Shown one piece after another: positions 8,601 to 17,562 of a stretch of DNA of 38,137 nt (its first letter is position 1; every line of letters starts with the position of its first letter). Position numbers and translations under genes: made by a program. Source of the DNA: Tagaea sp. CACIAM 22H2 (GTDB lineage: Bacteria; Pseudomonadota; Alphaproteobacteria; CACIAM-22H2); the NCBI GenBank assembly GCA_014444615.1, contig PVXE01000039.1:1-38137 (forward strand), given 5' to 3'. A model generated the notes under the pieces. That model worked only from the letters and a program-made list of their open reading frames with translations. It did no database searches and was not told the origin of the DNA.

Positions 8601-9011
8601 ATGCCCGCGACGCGCGTGAAGCAAGTGCCCATGAAGCAAGTCAATGGATACAAGACCGGCCAGAAGGGCAAGCGCCCCTGGGGGAATTGGCGCGTGACCG
8701 ATACGGGTGACGGCTTCGCTGTCAAACGTATCGAGGTTTCGCCCGGCCACCGCCTGTCGTTGCAGCGCCATGAAGGTCGCACCGAACGCTGGGTTGTGGT
8801 CGCGGGCGAAGGCAAGGTGACGCTCGGCACGCGCAGCAAACGCCTGGGTGTGGGCGGCACGGTGGTCATCCCGCGCAAAACCGTCCACCGGTTGGAGAAT
8901 GATCGCAAGGCGCCGCTGGTGCTGATCGAAATCCAATACGGCCCGCGCCTGGAAGAATCCGATATCGAGCGCCTGTCCGACGATTACGCGCGCGCGCCCA
9001 AGCGGCGCTAA
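8601..9011 (+). CDS. Cupin, mannose-6-phosphate isomerase type II-like
   Basis: 136 aa from ATG 8601 (ATG 8631 is equally plausible). It matches the C-terminal cupin domain of bifunctional mannose-1-P guanylyltransferase / mannose-6-P isomerase: RPWG.W, then SPGHRLSLQRHEGRTERWVVVAGEG, then IPRKTVHRLEN. The usual metal-binding EHW is ERW here, so isomerase activity is uncertain. Stand-alone versions are often annotated phosphomannose isomerase without proof. It ends 8 bases before the TRAP permease gene. Confidence 0.75.
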   Translation: MPATRVKQVPMKQVNGYKTGQKGKRPWGNWRVTDTGDGFAVKRIEVSPGHRLSLQRHEGRTERWVVVAGEGKVTLGTRSKRLGVGGTVVIPRKTVHRLENDRKAPLVLIEIQYGPRLEESDIERLSDDYARAPKRR

Positions 9012-9019
9012 CCGGGGCG

Positions 9020-10846
9020 ATGCGCAAGGCGGCGACACGGCTGCTCGATGCGCTCGATGCGGGGCTGGGGGCCGCCGCCGTCTTCTGCCTTATCGCCATT
9101 GCCGCGACGACGCTGGCGGGCGTGATCTCGCGCTATATCTTCGCCGCGTCCCTGACCTGGACCGGCGAAGCGGGCCAGTGGCTGTTCATCTATCTGATCT
9201 TCCTGGGCGTGCCGCTCGCCCATCGCGGGCGCCTGCATATCGCCATCGGCGGCTTCGAAAAACTTCTGCCGCCGCGCGCGCGCAAAATCCATCAAGTGCT
9301 GATCGACGCTTCCGTCGCCTATACGACAATCGCGCTGATGACCGGCGCGCAGGAACTGCTCGACCTTATCGGCGGCAAGTCGACGGCGCTGGCCCTGCCC
9401 GCCTGGCTGCAATACGCGGGCATTCCGCTAAGCTGCGGCGCCGGGTTGCTCTATATCGCGCTGCGCGATCTGGACCGCGCCGACGGAAAGTATCTCGGCG
9501 CGCTCGGCGTTGCACTCGGGGCGGTTTTCCATGTCGCCGCCGATTTTATCGCGTTGCCGCCGATCGCCCCGCTGACGATGCTGATCCTCGTGTTCCTGGG
9601 CGGCATGGCGTTGGGTATGCCCATCGCCTTCGCAATGCTGCTGTCGGTGTTCCTGGCCGACCTATCGGCGGGCGTATTGCCGCCCGCCGCGATCGCGCAG
9701 AACGTGGTGCGCGGATCGGGGCAGTTCCTGCTGCTGGCGATTCCGCTGTTCCTGCTGGCGGGCGCGTTGATGGATTTGGGCGGCCTCGCGAAACGCCTGA
9801 TCGACTTCGCGCATACGCTGGTCCGGCACATGCGCGCCGGTCTGGCGCAGGTCACCATCGTCGCGGCGACGCTGTATGGCGGGGTGTCGGGATCGTCCAA
9901 CGCCAACGCCGCGCTCAACGCGCGGCTGATGTATCCCGCGATGGTGAAAGACGGCTACAAGCCACCCTTCGCCGCCGCCGTGTGCGCCGCCGCGTCGATG
10001 ACCGACAATATCATCCCGCCCTCGATCGGCATGTTGATCGTCGGGGCCGCCACCGGTATTTCGGTCGGGCAGATGTTCGTCGCCGGCATCGTGCCCGGCT
10101 TGTTGTTCGCGGGCGCTTTGATGCTAGCGGTGTGGGCGGTCGCGAAGTCGCGCGGCTATAAAGCCAACGCGGCACGCGCCAGCTGGGCCGAGCGCGGCCA
10201 CGCGATGGCCGCCGCGATCCCGGTCATTCTGCTGGCCGTATTCATCGTCGCCACGCTGCGCTTGGGCATCGCCACGCCGACCGAAACGGGCGCGATGGCG
10301 GTCGCTTTCGCGTTCATCGCGGGGCTATGGCTCAATCGCGGCCTGTCGCCCGCCGAATTGTGGCGGAGCTTGCGCCAGACCGCGCTCGATTCCGCGATGA
10401 TCGGTTTGTTGATCGGGGCGGCCACGCCCTTCGGCTTCGTGCTGACGACCGAGCATGTCCCGCAGGCGATCGTGGAATTCGGCGAGACATGGCTCGTCCA
10501 AAAATGGGTGATGCTGCTTTTTCTGAACGGCGTGCTGCTGCTCGCCGGGATGGTCATGGATATCGGGGCGGCGATGCTGATCTTCGCGCCCCTGTTTTTG
10601 CCGCTGGTCGAACGCTTCGGCGTCGAGCCCGTGCATTTCGCGCTGATCGTCATCTGCAATCTGATGATCGGCGGTCTGAAACCGCCTTTCGGCATCCTCG
10701 CCTTCATCGTCGCGACGATCACGCGCCTGCCGGTGATGTCGGTCTTCCTGGCGTTGATACCGTTTTTGATTGCGTTGCTGGCAGCCCTGCTCCTCGTCAC
10801 TTACATTCCCGCGATCACGATGGGTCTGCTATGGCTGGGGCTCTGA
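9020..10846 (+). CDS. TRAP transporter fused permease DctQM
   Basis: 608 aa, nearly all hydrophobic. The first ~165 residues are the four-helix small subunit (DctQ: VISRYIFAASLTWTGEAGQWLF, LGVPLAHRGRLHI). From about 170 on comes the 12-helix large subunit (DctM: LGMPIAFAMLL, GGVSGSSNANAALNARLMYPAM, MTDNIIPPSIGML, GGLKPPFG). Fused Q-M permeases are known. With the downstream DctP it forms a complete sodium-driven tripartite uptake system, probably for a carboxylate or sialic-acid-like substrate. Confidence 0.93.
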   Translation: MRKAATRLLDALDAGLGAAAVFCLIAIAATTLAGVISRYIFAASLTWTGEAGQWLFIYLIFLGVPLAHRGRLHIAIGGFEKLLPPRARKIHQVLIDASVAYTTIALMTGAQELLDLIGGKSTALALPAWLQYAGIPLSCGAGLLYIALRDLDRADGKYLGALGVALGAVFHVAADFIALPPIAPLTMLILVFLGGMALGMPIAFAMLLSVFLADLSAGVLPPAAIAQNVVRGSGQFLLLAIPLFLLAGALMDLGGLAKRLIDFAHTLVRHMRAGLAQVTIVAATLYGGVSGSSNANAALNARLMYPAMVKDGYKPPFAAAVCAAASMTDNIIPPSIGMLIVGAATGISVGQMFVAGIVPGLLFAGALMLAVWAVAKSRGYKANAARASWAERGHAMAAAIPVILLAVFIVATLRLGIATPTETGAMAVAFAFIAGLWLNRGLSPAELWRSLRQTALDSAMIGLLIGAATPFGFVLTTEHVPQAIVEFGETWLVQKWVMLLFLNGVLLLAGMVMDIGAAMLIFAPLFLPLVERFGVEPVHFALIVICNLMIGGLKPPFGILAFIVATITRLPVMSVFLALIPFLIALLAALLLVTYIPAITMGLLWLGL

Positions 10847-10857
10847 GGGAGACGCGC

Positions 10858-11841
10858 ATGACGAAACTGACCCGCCGCCAGGCCGCCTTCGGTGCGGCTT
10901 TCGCCCTACTCGCCGCCCCCGCGATCGCGCAGACCCGCGCCAATGCCGTCCGCGTCGGCGTGGTCCAGCCCGAGGGCGCGCCCAATACGCAGATGTGGCG
11001 CCGCTTCGCGGAACTCGCGAAGGAACGCACTTCCGGCGCGGTCGATCTGCAAATCTTCCCCTCGGGCCAATTGGGCGGCGAGCGCGAAAACGCCGAAGGC
11101 ATGCGCCTGGGCTCGATCCAAGCGGCGGATTCCACCCTTGCCGCGTTGTCGCAATGGGTACCGGAGGGCCAGATCTTCGACATGCCCTTCGTGTTCCGCG
11201 ATTGGGACCATGTCGACAAGGTCATGCAAGGCCCGATCGGCGAGCGCTATAAGGCGCTCTATCGCGCGCAAGGTTTCGAGGTCGCGTCGTTCTTTTCCTA
11301 CGGCGCGCGCCATTTGCTGAGCCGCCAGCCGGTGACGCAGATCGGCGACGTGACCGGCAAGACGATGCGCGTGCTGCAAAGCCCGCTGCATATCGCGATC
11401 TGGCGCAATCTCGGCGCCAATCCGACGCCGATCCCGATCACCGAGACCTATAACGCGCTCGCGACCGGTGTGGCCGATCTGATGGACCTGACCAAGGGCC
11501 CGATCGAAACGCTGCGGCTTTACGAAGTCGCCCCCAATCTGACAGAGACCGGACATATCTGGTCGGTCGGCGCCATCGTGTTCTCGCGCCGCTATTGGGA
11601 CCGCCTGCCGGCCGAACAGCGCGCGGCGTTGGGCGAGATCGCGGGCGAAATGGCGGCCTTCATCAACGGTCTGCACAAGGAACAGGAATCGGCCGCCGTC
11701 GCGCGGATGTCCCAACGGGGGTTGAAGGTCCACAAGGTGGACGAGGCCCCGTGGCGCGATGCGATGATGCCGATTTGGGAGGCCGAAGCGCCCAAATTCG
11801 GCGGGCTTGCGGCCCTCAACGAGATCGTCGAGACGAAATGA
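10858..11841 (+). CDS. TRAP transporter substrate-binding protein DctP
   Basis: 327 aa, ATG 10858 with a strong GAGGGAGA ribosome binding site, 11 bases after the permease stop. The signal peptide begins with TRRQAAFG, a possible twin-arginine motif. The DctP fold is recognisable by FPSGQLGGERENAEGMRLG, the conserved arginine in GKTMRVLQSPLH and ETYNALATGVADLMD. It delivers substrate to the DctQM permease. Its stop overlaps the next start by 4 bases (ATGA), so the exporter behind it may handle a related metabolite. Confidence 0.93.
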   Translation: MTKLTRRQAAFGAAFALLAAPAIAQTRANAVRVGVVQPEGAPNTQMWRRFAELAKERTSGAVDLQIFPSGQLGGERENAEGMRLGSIQAADSTLAALSQWVPEGQIFDMPFVFRDWDHVDKVMQGPIGERYKALYRAQGFEVASFFSYGARHLLSRQPVTQIGDVTGKTMRVLQSPLHIAIWRNLGANPTPIPITETYNALATGVADLMDLTKGPIETLRLYEVAPNLTETGHIWSVGAIVFSRRYWDRLPAEQRAALGEIAGEMAAFINGLHKEQESAAVARMSQRGLKVHKVDEAPWRDAMMPIWEAEAPKFGGLAALNEIVETK

Positions 11842-12686
11842 GCTTCACGGTCTTCGCCGCCGTCCTCGCCTCCGCGCTGATCCACGCGACGTGGAACGCT
11901 TTGATCAAAGCCGACGGCGACCGGCTGGCCGGGCTCGTCGCCATGTCGGCGACGCAGATCGTGCTGTCGCTGATCCTGCTGGCGAACGCGCCGCCGCTGG
12001 CCGTCGAGGCCTGGCCGTTCATCCTGGGCAGCGGCATTCTCAGCACCGCCTATCTGATCGTGTTGCAGCACGCCTATCGCAGCGGCGATTTCAGCCAAGT
12101 CTATCCGCTGGCGCGCGGCACGGCGCCGTTGATCGTCGCGGCCGTGTCGGTGACGGCGCTGGGCGAAACGCTGTCGCTGGGCGCCAAGATCGCGATCCTG
12201 CTGATTTCGGCGGGTATCGCCAGTCTGGCGCTCGCGCGCCGCAAAGGGGACATCAAGCGCAACAAGGCGCCGATCCTGTGGGCGCTGTTCGCCGGCTGCA
12301 TCATCGGCTGCTACACGCTGGTCGACGGCATCGGCGTGCGCGTCGCGGGCAATGTCGACGGGTATATGGCGTGGATGATGCTGCTGACCGCGTCGCTGAC
12401 CGTGATCAGCGCCACATTGCTGCGCGGGCCGCGCACGCCCTGGCCGCCCTTGCGATCGCTGCGCATGGGGGCGGCGGCGGGCGCACTCAGCTTCGCCTCC
12501 GCCTGGGTCGTGATGTGGGCGATGGCCAACGCGCCGCTGGCGCTGGTGTCGGCCTTGCGCGAAACCGGGATCGTGTTCGCCGCGATCATCGCGGTGACGG
12601 TGATGAAGGAAAAACTCGATCTGGCGCGCGCCGCCTCGATCGCCTCGACGCTAACCGGCACGGCGCTGCTGAAACTCGTGCGCTGA
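11838..12686 (+). CDS. EamA/DMT-superfamily membrane transporter
   Basis: 282 aa with about ten transmembrane helices arranged as two EamA repeats; the opening SALIHATWNALIKADGD and the second-repeat ALRETGIVFAAIIAV are typical. DMT proteins export or import small metabolites such as amino acids, nucleosides or sugars; the substrate here is unknown. Coupled to dctP by an ATGA overlap. Confidence 0.85.
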   Translation: MSFTVFAAVLASALIHATWNALIKADGDRLAGLVAMSATQIVLSLILLANAPPLAVEAWPFILGSGILSTAYLIVLQHAYRSGDFSQVYPLARGTAPLIVAAVSVTALGETLSLGAKIAILLISAGIASLALARRKGDIKRNKAPILWALFAGCIIGCYTLVDGIGVRVAGNVDGYMAWMMLLTASLTVISATLLRGPRTPWPPLRSLRMGAAAGALSFASAWVVMWAMANAPLALVSALRETGIVFAAIIAVTVMKEKLDLARAASIASTLTGTALLKLVR

Positions 12687-12711
12687 CCGCGTTTCGCGCT
12701 ATAGAAGGGGC

Positions 12712-13494
12712 ATGTCCCCCGTCGATAACGCCCTCATCGCCCATATCTCCCAAACGATCGCCGAGATCGGCAAACGCGCCATTCTGCCGCGCTTCCAAGC
12801 GCTGGCGGCGCACGAGATCGACCTGAAAGGCCCGGACGACTACGTCACGGCGGCCGACCTCGAAGCCGAGGCGCTACTGACCCCCGCTTTGGCCGCCGCT
12901 CTGCCCGGCAGCAAGGTCGTGGGCGAGGAAGCCGTCGCCAAGGATCGCGCGGTGTTGGACGCGCTGGCCGGCGACGACCCGGTGTGGATCATCGACCCCG
13001 TCGACGGCACCTATAATTTCGCCAAGGGCCAGCCGCCCTTCTGCACGATCGTGGCCCTGGTCCTGCGCGGACAGCCGGTCGCCGGCTGGATCCATTCGCC
13101 GATGGACGGCGACACGTTGACCGCGCGCAAAGGCTTGGGCGCCGAGTTCAACGGCAAACCCGTGCGCGTATCGCCCGACGCGCCGATGACCGGCGCCATC
13201 TACGCCAAAAACGCGCGGATCAAGGCGCGCGAGGACGGGCGCTATACGCTGATAGAGGAACGCTGCGGCGGGGCCGCGTATCTCAACCTCGCGCGCGGGC
13301 GTTACGGTTTCGCGTGTTTCTCGCGCACGCTGCCCTGGGACCACGCGGCGGGCGCGCTGGCATCGGTGGAAATGGGCTGCGCCGTCGGCTTCGCGCCCGA
13401 GCGCGCACCCTACGATGCGCGCCGCCATGTCGGCCCGTTCCTGATCGCGGCCAGCGACGCGCGCTACACCGAAATGCTGAAGCTGCTCGCCTAA
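12712..13494 (+). CDS. Inositol monophosphatase-family phosphatase
   Basis: 260 aa, ATG 12712 behind AGAAGGGG. All three family metal motifs are present: VGEE (E72), WIIDPVDGT (D95, D98) and WDHAAG near 214. Members hydrolyse inositol phosphate, 3'-phosphoadenosine phosphate (CysQ-like), histidinol phosphate or fructose bisphosphate with Mg2+; the exact substrate is not readable. Probably the last gene of the 8601-13494 run. Its stop overlaps the convergent antiporter stop by 4 bases. Confidence 0.88.
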   Translation: MSPVDNALIAHISQTIAEIGKRAILPRFQALAAHEIDLKGPDDYVTAADLEAEALLTPALAAALPGSKVVGEEAVAKDRAVLDALAGDDPVWIIDPVDGTYNFAKGQPPFCTIVALVLRGQPVAGWIHSPMDGDTLTARKGLGAEFNGKPVRVSPDAPMTGAIYAKNARIKAREDGRYTLIEERCGGAAYLNLARGRYGFACFSRTLPWDHAAGALASVEMGCAVGFAPERAPYDARRHVGPFLIAASDARYTEMLKLLA

Positions 13495-15191
13495 GCGATC
13501 ACGCGGCCGTCGACGACGCGGATCATGGCCAGCGCCACTTCGTGCTCGGCCATCAGCACGTCGTCCGCACCCAGCCCGCGCAAATGCGCGACCGCTTCTT
13601 CCGAATGCGCGCGCGCGATGATGCGCGAATTCGGCGCCAGACGGCGCGCGGTTTCGACCATCGAGCCTGCTTCGAACGGATCGGGGATCGCGATCAGAAT
13701 CCAGCCGAAATCGCGCATGTTTTCACCCATTTCCTCGGTGAAACTGGCGAAGCCCGCGCCATGGCGCGTGGCCTTGGTCTCCGACAGCGCGTCGAGCGCT
13801 TCGGCATTGTCGTCGATCACGGTCAGCGCATGGCCGTGTTCGAGCAGCGCCTGGCTGATCTTGGCGCCCACACGGCCATGGCCGACCAGCAGCACCGGCG
13901 GCTTCGACACCGCTTGCGGCGGCGGCTCGACCGGGGCGACGGCCGCGGCGGCCGCCTTCTCGCCATCCGGATCGGGGCCGAGATGGCGGTCGAGCGCCTG
14001 GAAGATGAACGGGTTCGCCAGGATCGACAGGATAGCGCCCGCGACGATCAGATCGCGGCCCTCCTCCGGCAGCACGCCGAGTTCCACGCCCAGCACCGCC
14101 AGAATGAACGAAAACTCGCCGATCTGCGCGAGGCTTGCGGAAATCGTCAGCGCCTTGGCGTGGCTATGGCCGAAGGCGCGCACGATCCAATAGGCCGCGA
14201 CCGACTTGCCAAGAATGATGATCGCGATCGTGGCGAGCAGCGGCAAGGGATCGCGCAGCAGCGTGCCCGGATCGAACAACATGCCGACCGAGACAAAGAA
14301 CAGCACCGCGAAGGCGTCGCGCAAGGGCAGCGTTTCGCGCGCGGCCTGATGGGACAAGGGCGATTCCGCCAGAATCATACCCGCGAAGAACGCGCCCAGC
14401 GCGAAGGACACGTCGAACAGCTTGGCGGCACCGAACGCGACGCCGATGGCGATGGCGAGCACGGCAAGGCGGAACAACTCGCGCGAGCCGGTATGCGCGA
14501 CATAATGCAGCATCCAGGGAATAAGGCGCCGCCCGACGATCAGCATCGTCGCGACGAACAGCCCGACCTTCACGGCCGTCAGCAACGCGACGCCCGCGAG
14601 GGTCGGCAAACCCAGCGACAGGATCCAGCTGGGCAGCGGTGCCGTCAGCGTTTCCACGCCGCCCTTGCTGAGACCGGCGACCACCGGCAGCAGAACAAGC
14701 GTCAAGATCATCACCAGATCTTCGACGATCAGCCAGCCGACGGCGATGCGCCCGCGCTCGGTTTCCACCAGACGGCGTTCCTGCAAAGCGCGCAGCAGCA
14801 CGACGGTCGACGCGACCGACAGCGCCAACCCGAAGACCAGTCCGCCCGCGACGCTCCAGCCCATCGCCCAGGACAGGCCCATACCGAGCAGCACGGCGCA
14901 GGCGATCTGACCGAGGGCACCGGGCACCGCGATGCCTTTGACCGACAGCAGATCCTTCATCGAGAAATGAAGGCCGACGCCGAACATCAGCAGGATCACG
15001 CCCATTTCGGCGAGTTCGGCGGCGATTTTCGGGTCGGCGACGTAGCCGGGCGTGAACGGGCCGGCCATGATGCCGGCGGTCAGATACCCGATGATCGGCG
15101 GCAGGCGGAGTTTTTGGGCGAGAAGCCCCAGAAGAAAGGCGAGGCCGAGGCCGACCGCGATCGTGGCGACAAGGGGGGTATCGTGCGACAT
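13491..15191 (-). CDS. KefB/YbaL-like CPA2 cation:proton antiporter
   Basis: 566 aa from ATG 15191, with AAAGGAAC upstream; an in-frame start at 15239 would add 16 residues. The Na+/H+-exchanger domain with about 12 helices fills residues 1-385 (LPPIIGYLTAGIMAGP, ASTVVLLRAL, SFALGAFFAGMILAES). A short Ala/Pro linker is followed by an RCK N-domain with the Rossmann motif LLVGHGRVGAKI and ID at the end of the second strand. It is likely a K+ or Na+/proton antiporter gated by nucleotide or redox ligands. No KefF/KefG-type partner is seen. Confidence 0.9.
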   Translation of the reverse strand: MSHDTPLVATIAVGLGLAFLLGLLAQKLRLPPIIGYLTAGIMAGPFTPGYVADPKIAAELAEMGVILLMFGVGLHFSMKDLLSVKGIAVPGALGQIACAVLLGMGLSWAMGWSVAGGLVFGLALSVASTVVLLRALQERRLVETERGRIAVGWLIVEDLVMILTLVLLPVVAGLSKGGVETLTAPLPSWILSLGLPTLAGVALLTAVKVGLFVATMLIVGRRLIPWMLHYVAHTGSRELFRLAVLAIAIGVAFGAAKLFDVSFALGAFFAGMILAESPLSHQAARETLPLRDAFAVLFFVSVGMLFDPGTLLRDPLPLLATIAIIILGKSVAAYWIVRAFGHSHAKALTISASLAQIGEFSFILAVLGVELGVLPEEGRDLIVAGAILSILANPFIFQALDRHLGPDPDGEKAAAAAVAPVEPPPQAVSKPPVLLVGHGRVGAKISQALLEHGHALTVIDDNAEALDALSETKATRHGAGFASFTEEMGENMRDFGWILIAIPDPFEAGSMVETARRLAPNSRIIARAHSEEAVAHLRGLGADDVLMAEHEVALAMIRVVDGRVIA

Positions 15192-15256
15192 CGGAAATTG
15201 AGTTCCTTTCCGGGACGCGCCTCGTCTAATCCAGACCACCCCGCAAATCGAATAGT

Positions 15257-15291
15257 GTCTTCGGCATTATAATCCGCCGTAGGTCTTCGGC
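15257..15291 (-). promoter_or_regulatory. Candidate promoter region of the antiporter with direct repeat
   Basis: On the minus strand a perfect TATAAT (15271-15266) lies about 75 bases upstream of the start; the -35 side (TTCAGC/TCAGCC) is weak, so an activator may be needed. The 9-mer GTCTTCGGC occurs twice on the plus strand (15257-15265 and 15283-15291), flanking the -10 box with a 26-base period. This could be a regulator site. The rest of the 143-base gap shows nothing further. Confidence 0.3.
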
Positions 15292-15334
15292 TGAATGCGG
15301 AACGATACTTATATTGGAATCGCGCGCGGCCGGT

Positions 15335-16717
15335 TCAATAGAACAGATAGGCGAAGCCGGCATAAATGACGAAACAAAGCGCGGCCCAGGGCAGATTCCA
15401 GCGCCGCGTGCGCACGGGGCTGACCTCCGCAATGCGCGCGAGCAGCATCGTCCCGCCCGAATAGGCTGAGAGCACGGCCGACAGCGTCCAGCCAACCTGC
15501 AGGGTCAATACCAAAGCGACGGGCGCAAGCGGCGAAGCGCTCATGCCCAGAACGGCCCCGCCGGCGATCGCACTCGTCACCATCGCAACGACGCCGATTT
15601 GGCCGCCGGCTACGATGAACAGCACGATCCCGACGGAAAGCGCCCAGGCCGGCGCATTCAAAATGTCGAGCAGTTCCGAAACGCCCCATTGCCGGGTTAA
15701 AAACGCCAAGGCGACACCCAGGAAGCTCGCCGAGGCGAGGACGATCGTTTCGGGCCGCATTTCCGGTACGACCTCGACCGCGTGGCGGCGCAAATGCTGG
15801 ATCGTCGCCGTCAGCGGGCGCGGCGTGCGGCCGTGATAGCCGGCATAGAGCCAGCCGAAACCGAACGACGCGGCCACCGTCGTGATCGCGGCGATCATAT
15901 CGAGATGAAGGAAGGCTTTGGCGCCCAACACCAAGCCGACGAGCCCCAGGATCAACCCCGCCATCGGCAGCGCCATCGTCACGGGCGGCGGATCGCCCTC
16001 GCGCGGCGGGGCAAGGCTTCGTCCCGGCGGAAACCTAATCCGGTCGAGCAGCCAGGCGAGAGCGAGGAACGTCGCCGTCAGGCCCAAGGCGGGCACGCCG
16101 ATATCGAACCAGGTGACGCCGGGCACCAGGGCGAGCGAGAACGCGACCGAGATCGCCATCGGCGACCATAGCATCATCGAGAAGAAGCCCTGGATCAGCG
16201 CGACATTCATCCGTTCCTCGCGGATCGCGACGACGCGCGCGTCACCGCCGGCGGCTTCCAGCGTGTTCGCGCGCTTGATCAGCGTGCCGAGCAGCAAAAT
16301 CGCGCCCATGTTCAACGCCACGCCGAAGCCGTGACCGCCCGCCGCGAGCGCCAGAAAGCGCCAAGCCGGTTTCTGGGCGATCAGCCAAACGCCACAATTG
16401 CGCACGATGGCGGAATTGCGCGCCGCATCGCGCAACAGCCCCAGCGCCGCCATCATGGCCACGAATTGCGCACCACGATCGGCGGCCTGGATCAGGATCG
16501 CGCGCGGTGCGGCCGAGAACACGAGAAGGCAGGCGACGCTCGCCGCCACGGCGACCAGAAAACCGCGTTCGGCCCTGCCCGTAAGGCCCGCCACGCCCGC
16601 CAGCCAGATCAGCAGCGTGGCGTAGATCGGCCAGCGCAGCGCGTCCTGCCCGGCGATCGGGACGGCCAAAACCAGGGCAAGCAGCAGAAGCGGCGAATAA
16701 CGAACGAAGGATGCCAT
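15335..16717 (-). CDS. Polytopic membrane protein, probable transporter, unrecognised
   Basis: 460 aa from ATG 16717 (a GTG at 16741 would add 8 residues; neither start has a clear ribosome binding site). It has about 11-12 hydrophobic helices and a short charged loop near the middle (RFPPGRSLAPPREGD). Gly/Ala-rich re-entrant-like stretches such as AAGGHGFGVALNMGAILLLG and IVAGGQIGVVAMVTSAIAGG resemble the ion-transporter superfamily (citrate/dicarboxylate type), but I do not recognise a specific family. It diverges from the DUF1194 gene. No partner gene points to a substrate. Confidence 0.7.
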   Translation of the reverse strand: MASFVRYSPLLLLALVLAVPIAGQDALRWPIYATLLIWLAGVAGLTGRAERGFLVAVAASVACLLVFSAAPRAILIQAADRGAQFVAMMAALGLLRDAARNSAIVRNCGVWLIAQKPAWRFLALAAGGHGFGVALNMGAILLLGTLIKRANTLEAAGGDARVVAIREERMNVALIQGFFSMMLWSPMAISVAFSLALVPGVTWFDIGVPALGLTATFLALAWLLDRIRFPPGRSLAPPREGDPPPVTMALPMAGLILGLVGLVLGAKAFLHLDMIAAITTVAASFGFGWLYAGYHGRTPRPLTATIQHLRRHAVEVVPEMRPETIVLASASFLGVALAFLTRQWGVSELLDILNAPAWALSVGIVLFIVAGGQIGVVAMVTSAIAGGAVLGMSASPLAPVALVLTLQVGWTLSAVLSAYSGGTMLLARIAEVSPVRTRRWNLPWAALCFVIYAGFAYLFY

Positions 16718-16794
16718 CGCGAACCGGCGCCAGTCTGGCACGCAAGGCGGGAATCGCGATAGGGTTAGCCTCGTGTCGTGCGAAGGAGGCGGCT

Positions 16795-17562
16795 ATGCGT
16801 CTCGGTCGGCGGTCGTTGGTTTCGGGCATCGCAGCGTTGACGGCGCTTACGGGTTTTCCGGGCGCGCCCGACGCGCAGGATTCCGACGACGTCGACCTCG
16901 AACTCGTCCTCGCGGTCGACGTTTCGCGCTCGGTCGACGATCAGGAATTCGACCTGCAACGGCGCGGCTACGCCCAGGCCTTCACCCATCCCAACGTCAT
17001 CAAGGCGATCCAATCGAACGGCCTGCGCCGCATCGCGGCCGCCTATGTCGAATGGTCGGGCTCGGAGTTCCAGCACACGGTCGTGCCGTGGATGCCGATA
17101 TCCGACGCGGAATCGGGCGGGATTTTCGCCGACCGCATTCTGTCCGCCCCGCGCAGCTTTTGGGGCTGGACGTCGATCTCCGGTGCCATCGATCACTCGG
17201 CGAAACTGTTCGGACAGCGCTATAAGGGGCGCCGCCGGGTGATCGACGTTTCCGGCGACGGCATCAACAACTCCGGCCGCCCCGCTTTCGTCGCGCGCGA
17301 CGAGGCGGTGGCCAAGGGCATCGTGATCAACGGCCTTGTCATCATGAACGACAATCCCACACCCGGCGGCTTCAGCCAGCGCGCCTTTCCCCAGCCGCCG
17401 CTCGACGAATTCTATCGCGAGCAGGTGATCGGCGGACCCGGCGCCTTCGTCATCGTGGCCGACGATTTCGAAAGCTTCGCCTTCGCGATCGTCAACAAAC
17501 TGATCAAAGAGATCGCGTATTTCGCGGTCGATCCCGGCATCCGATTGGCGCTGGCGAAGTGA
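16795..17562 (+). CDS. DUF1194 (VWA-like) secreted protein
   Basis: 255 aa, ATG 16795 directly behind a perfect GAAGGAGG. The signal sequence begins with GRRSLVSG, possibly twin-arginine. The mature part has a von Willebrand A-like opening, VLAVDVSRSVDDQEF, with a DxSxS metal-binding pattern, followed by DGINNSGRP and GPGAFVIVADDFESFA, which are DUF1194 hallmarks. Biological role unknown. The gene overlaps the next by 4 bases (GTGA). Confidence 0.85.
   Translation: MRLGRRSLVSGIAALTALTGFPGAPDAQDSDDVDLELVLAVDVSRSVDDQEFDLQRRGYAQAFTHPNVIKAIQSNGLRRIAAAYVEWSGSEFQHTVVPWMPISDAESGGIFADRILSAPRSFWGWTSISGAIDHSAKLFGQRYKGRRRVIDVSGDGINNSGRPAFVARDEAVAKGIVINGLVIMNDNPTPGGFSQRAFPQPPLDEFYREQVIGGPGAFVIVADDFESFAFAIVNKLIKEIAYFAVDPGIRLALAK

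Noticed and set aside
13314..15272. 652-aa plus-strand open frame opposite the antiporter
   Set aside because: Composition is Arg/His/Gln/Asp-rich with no motif, and it is antisense to a well-supported KefB-like gene.
15183..15334. Small gene in the gap upstream of the antiporter
   Set aside because: The open frames there have shadow-like composition and no ribosome binding site; only promoter-like elements are supported.
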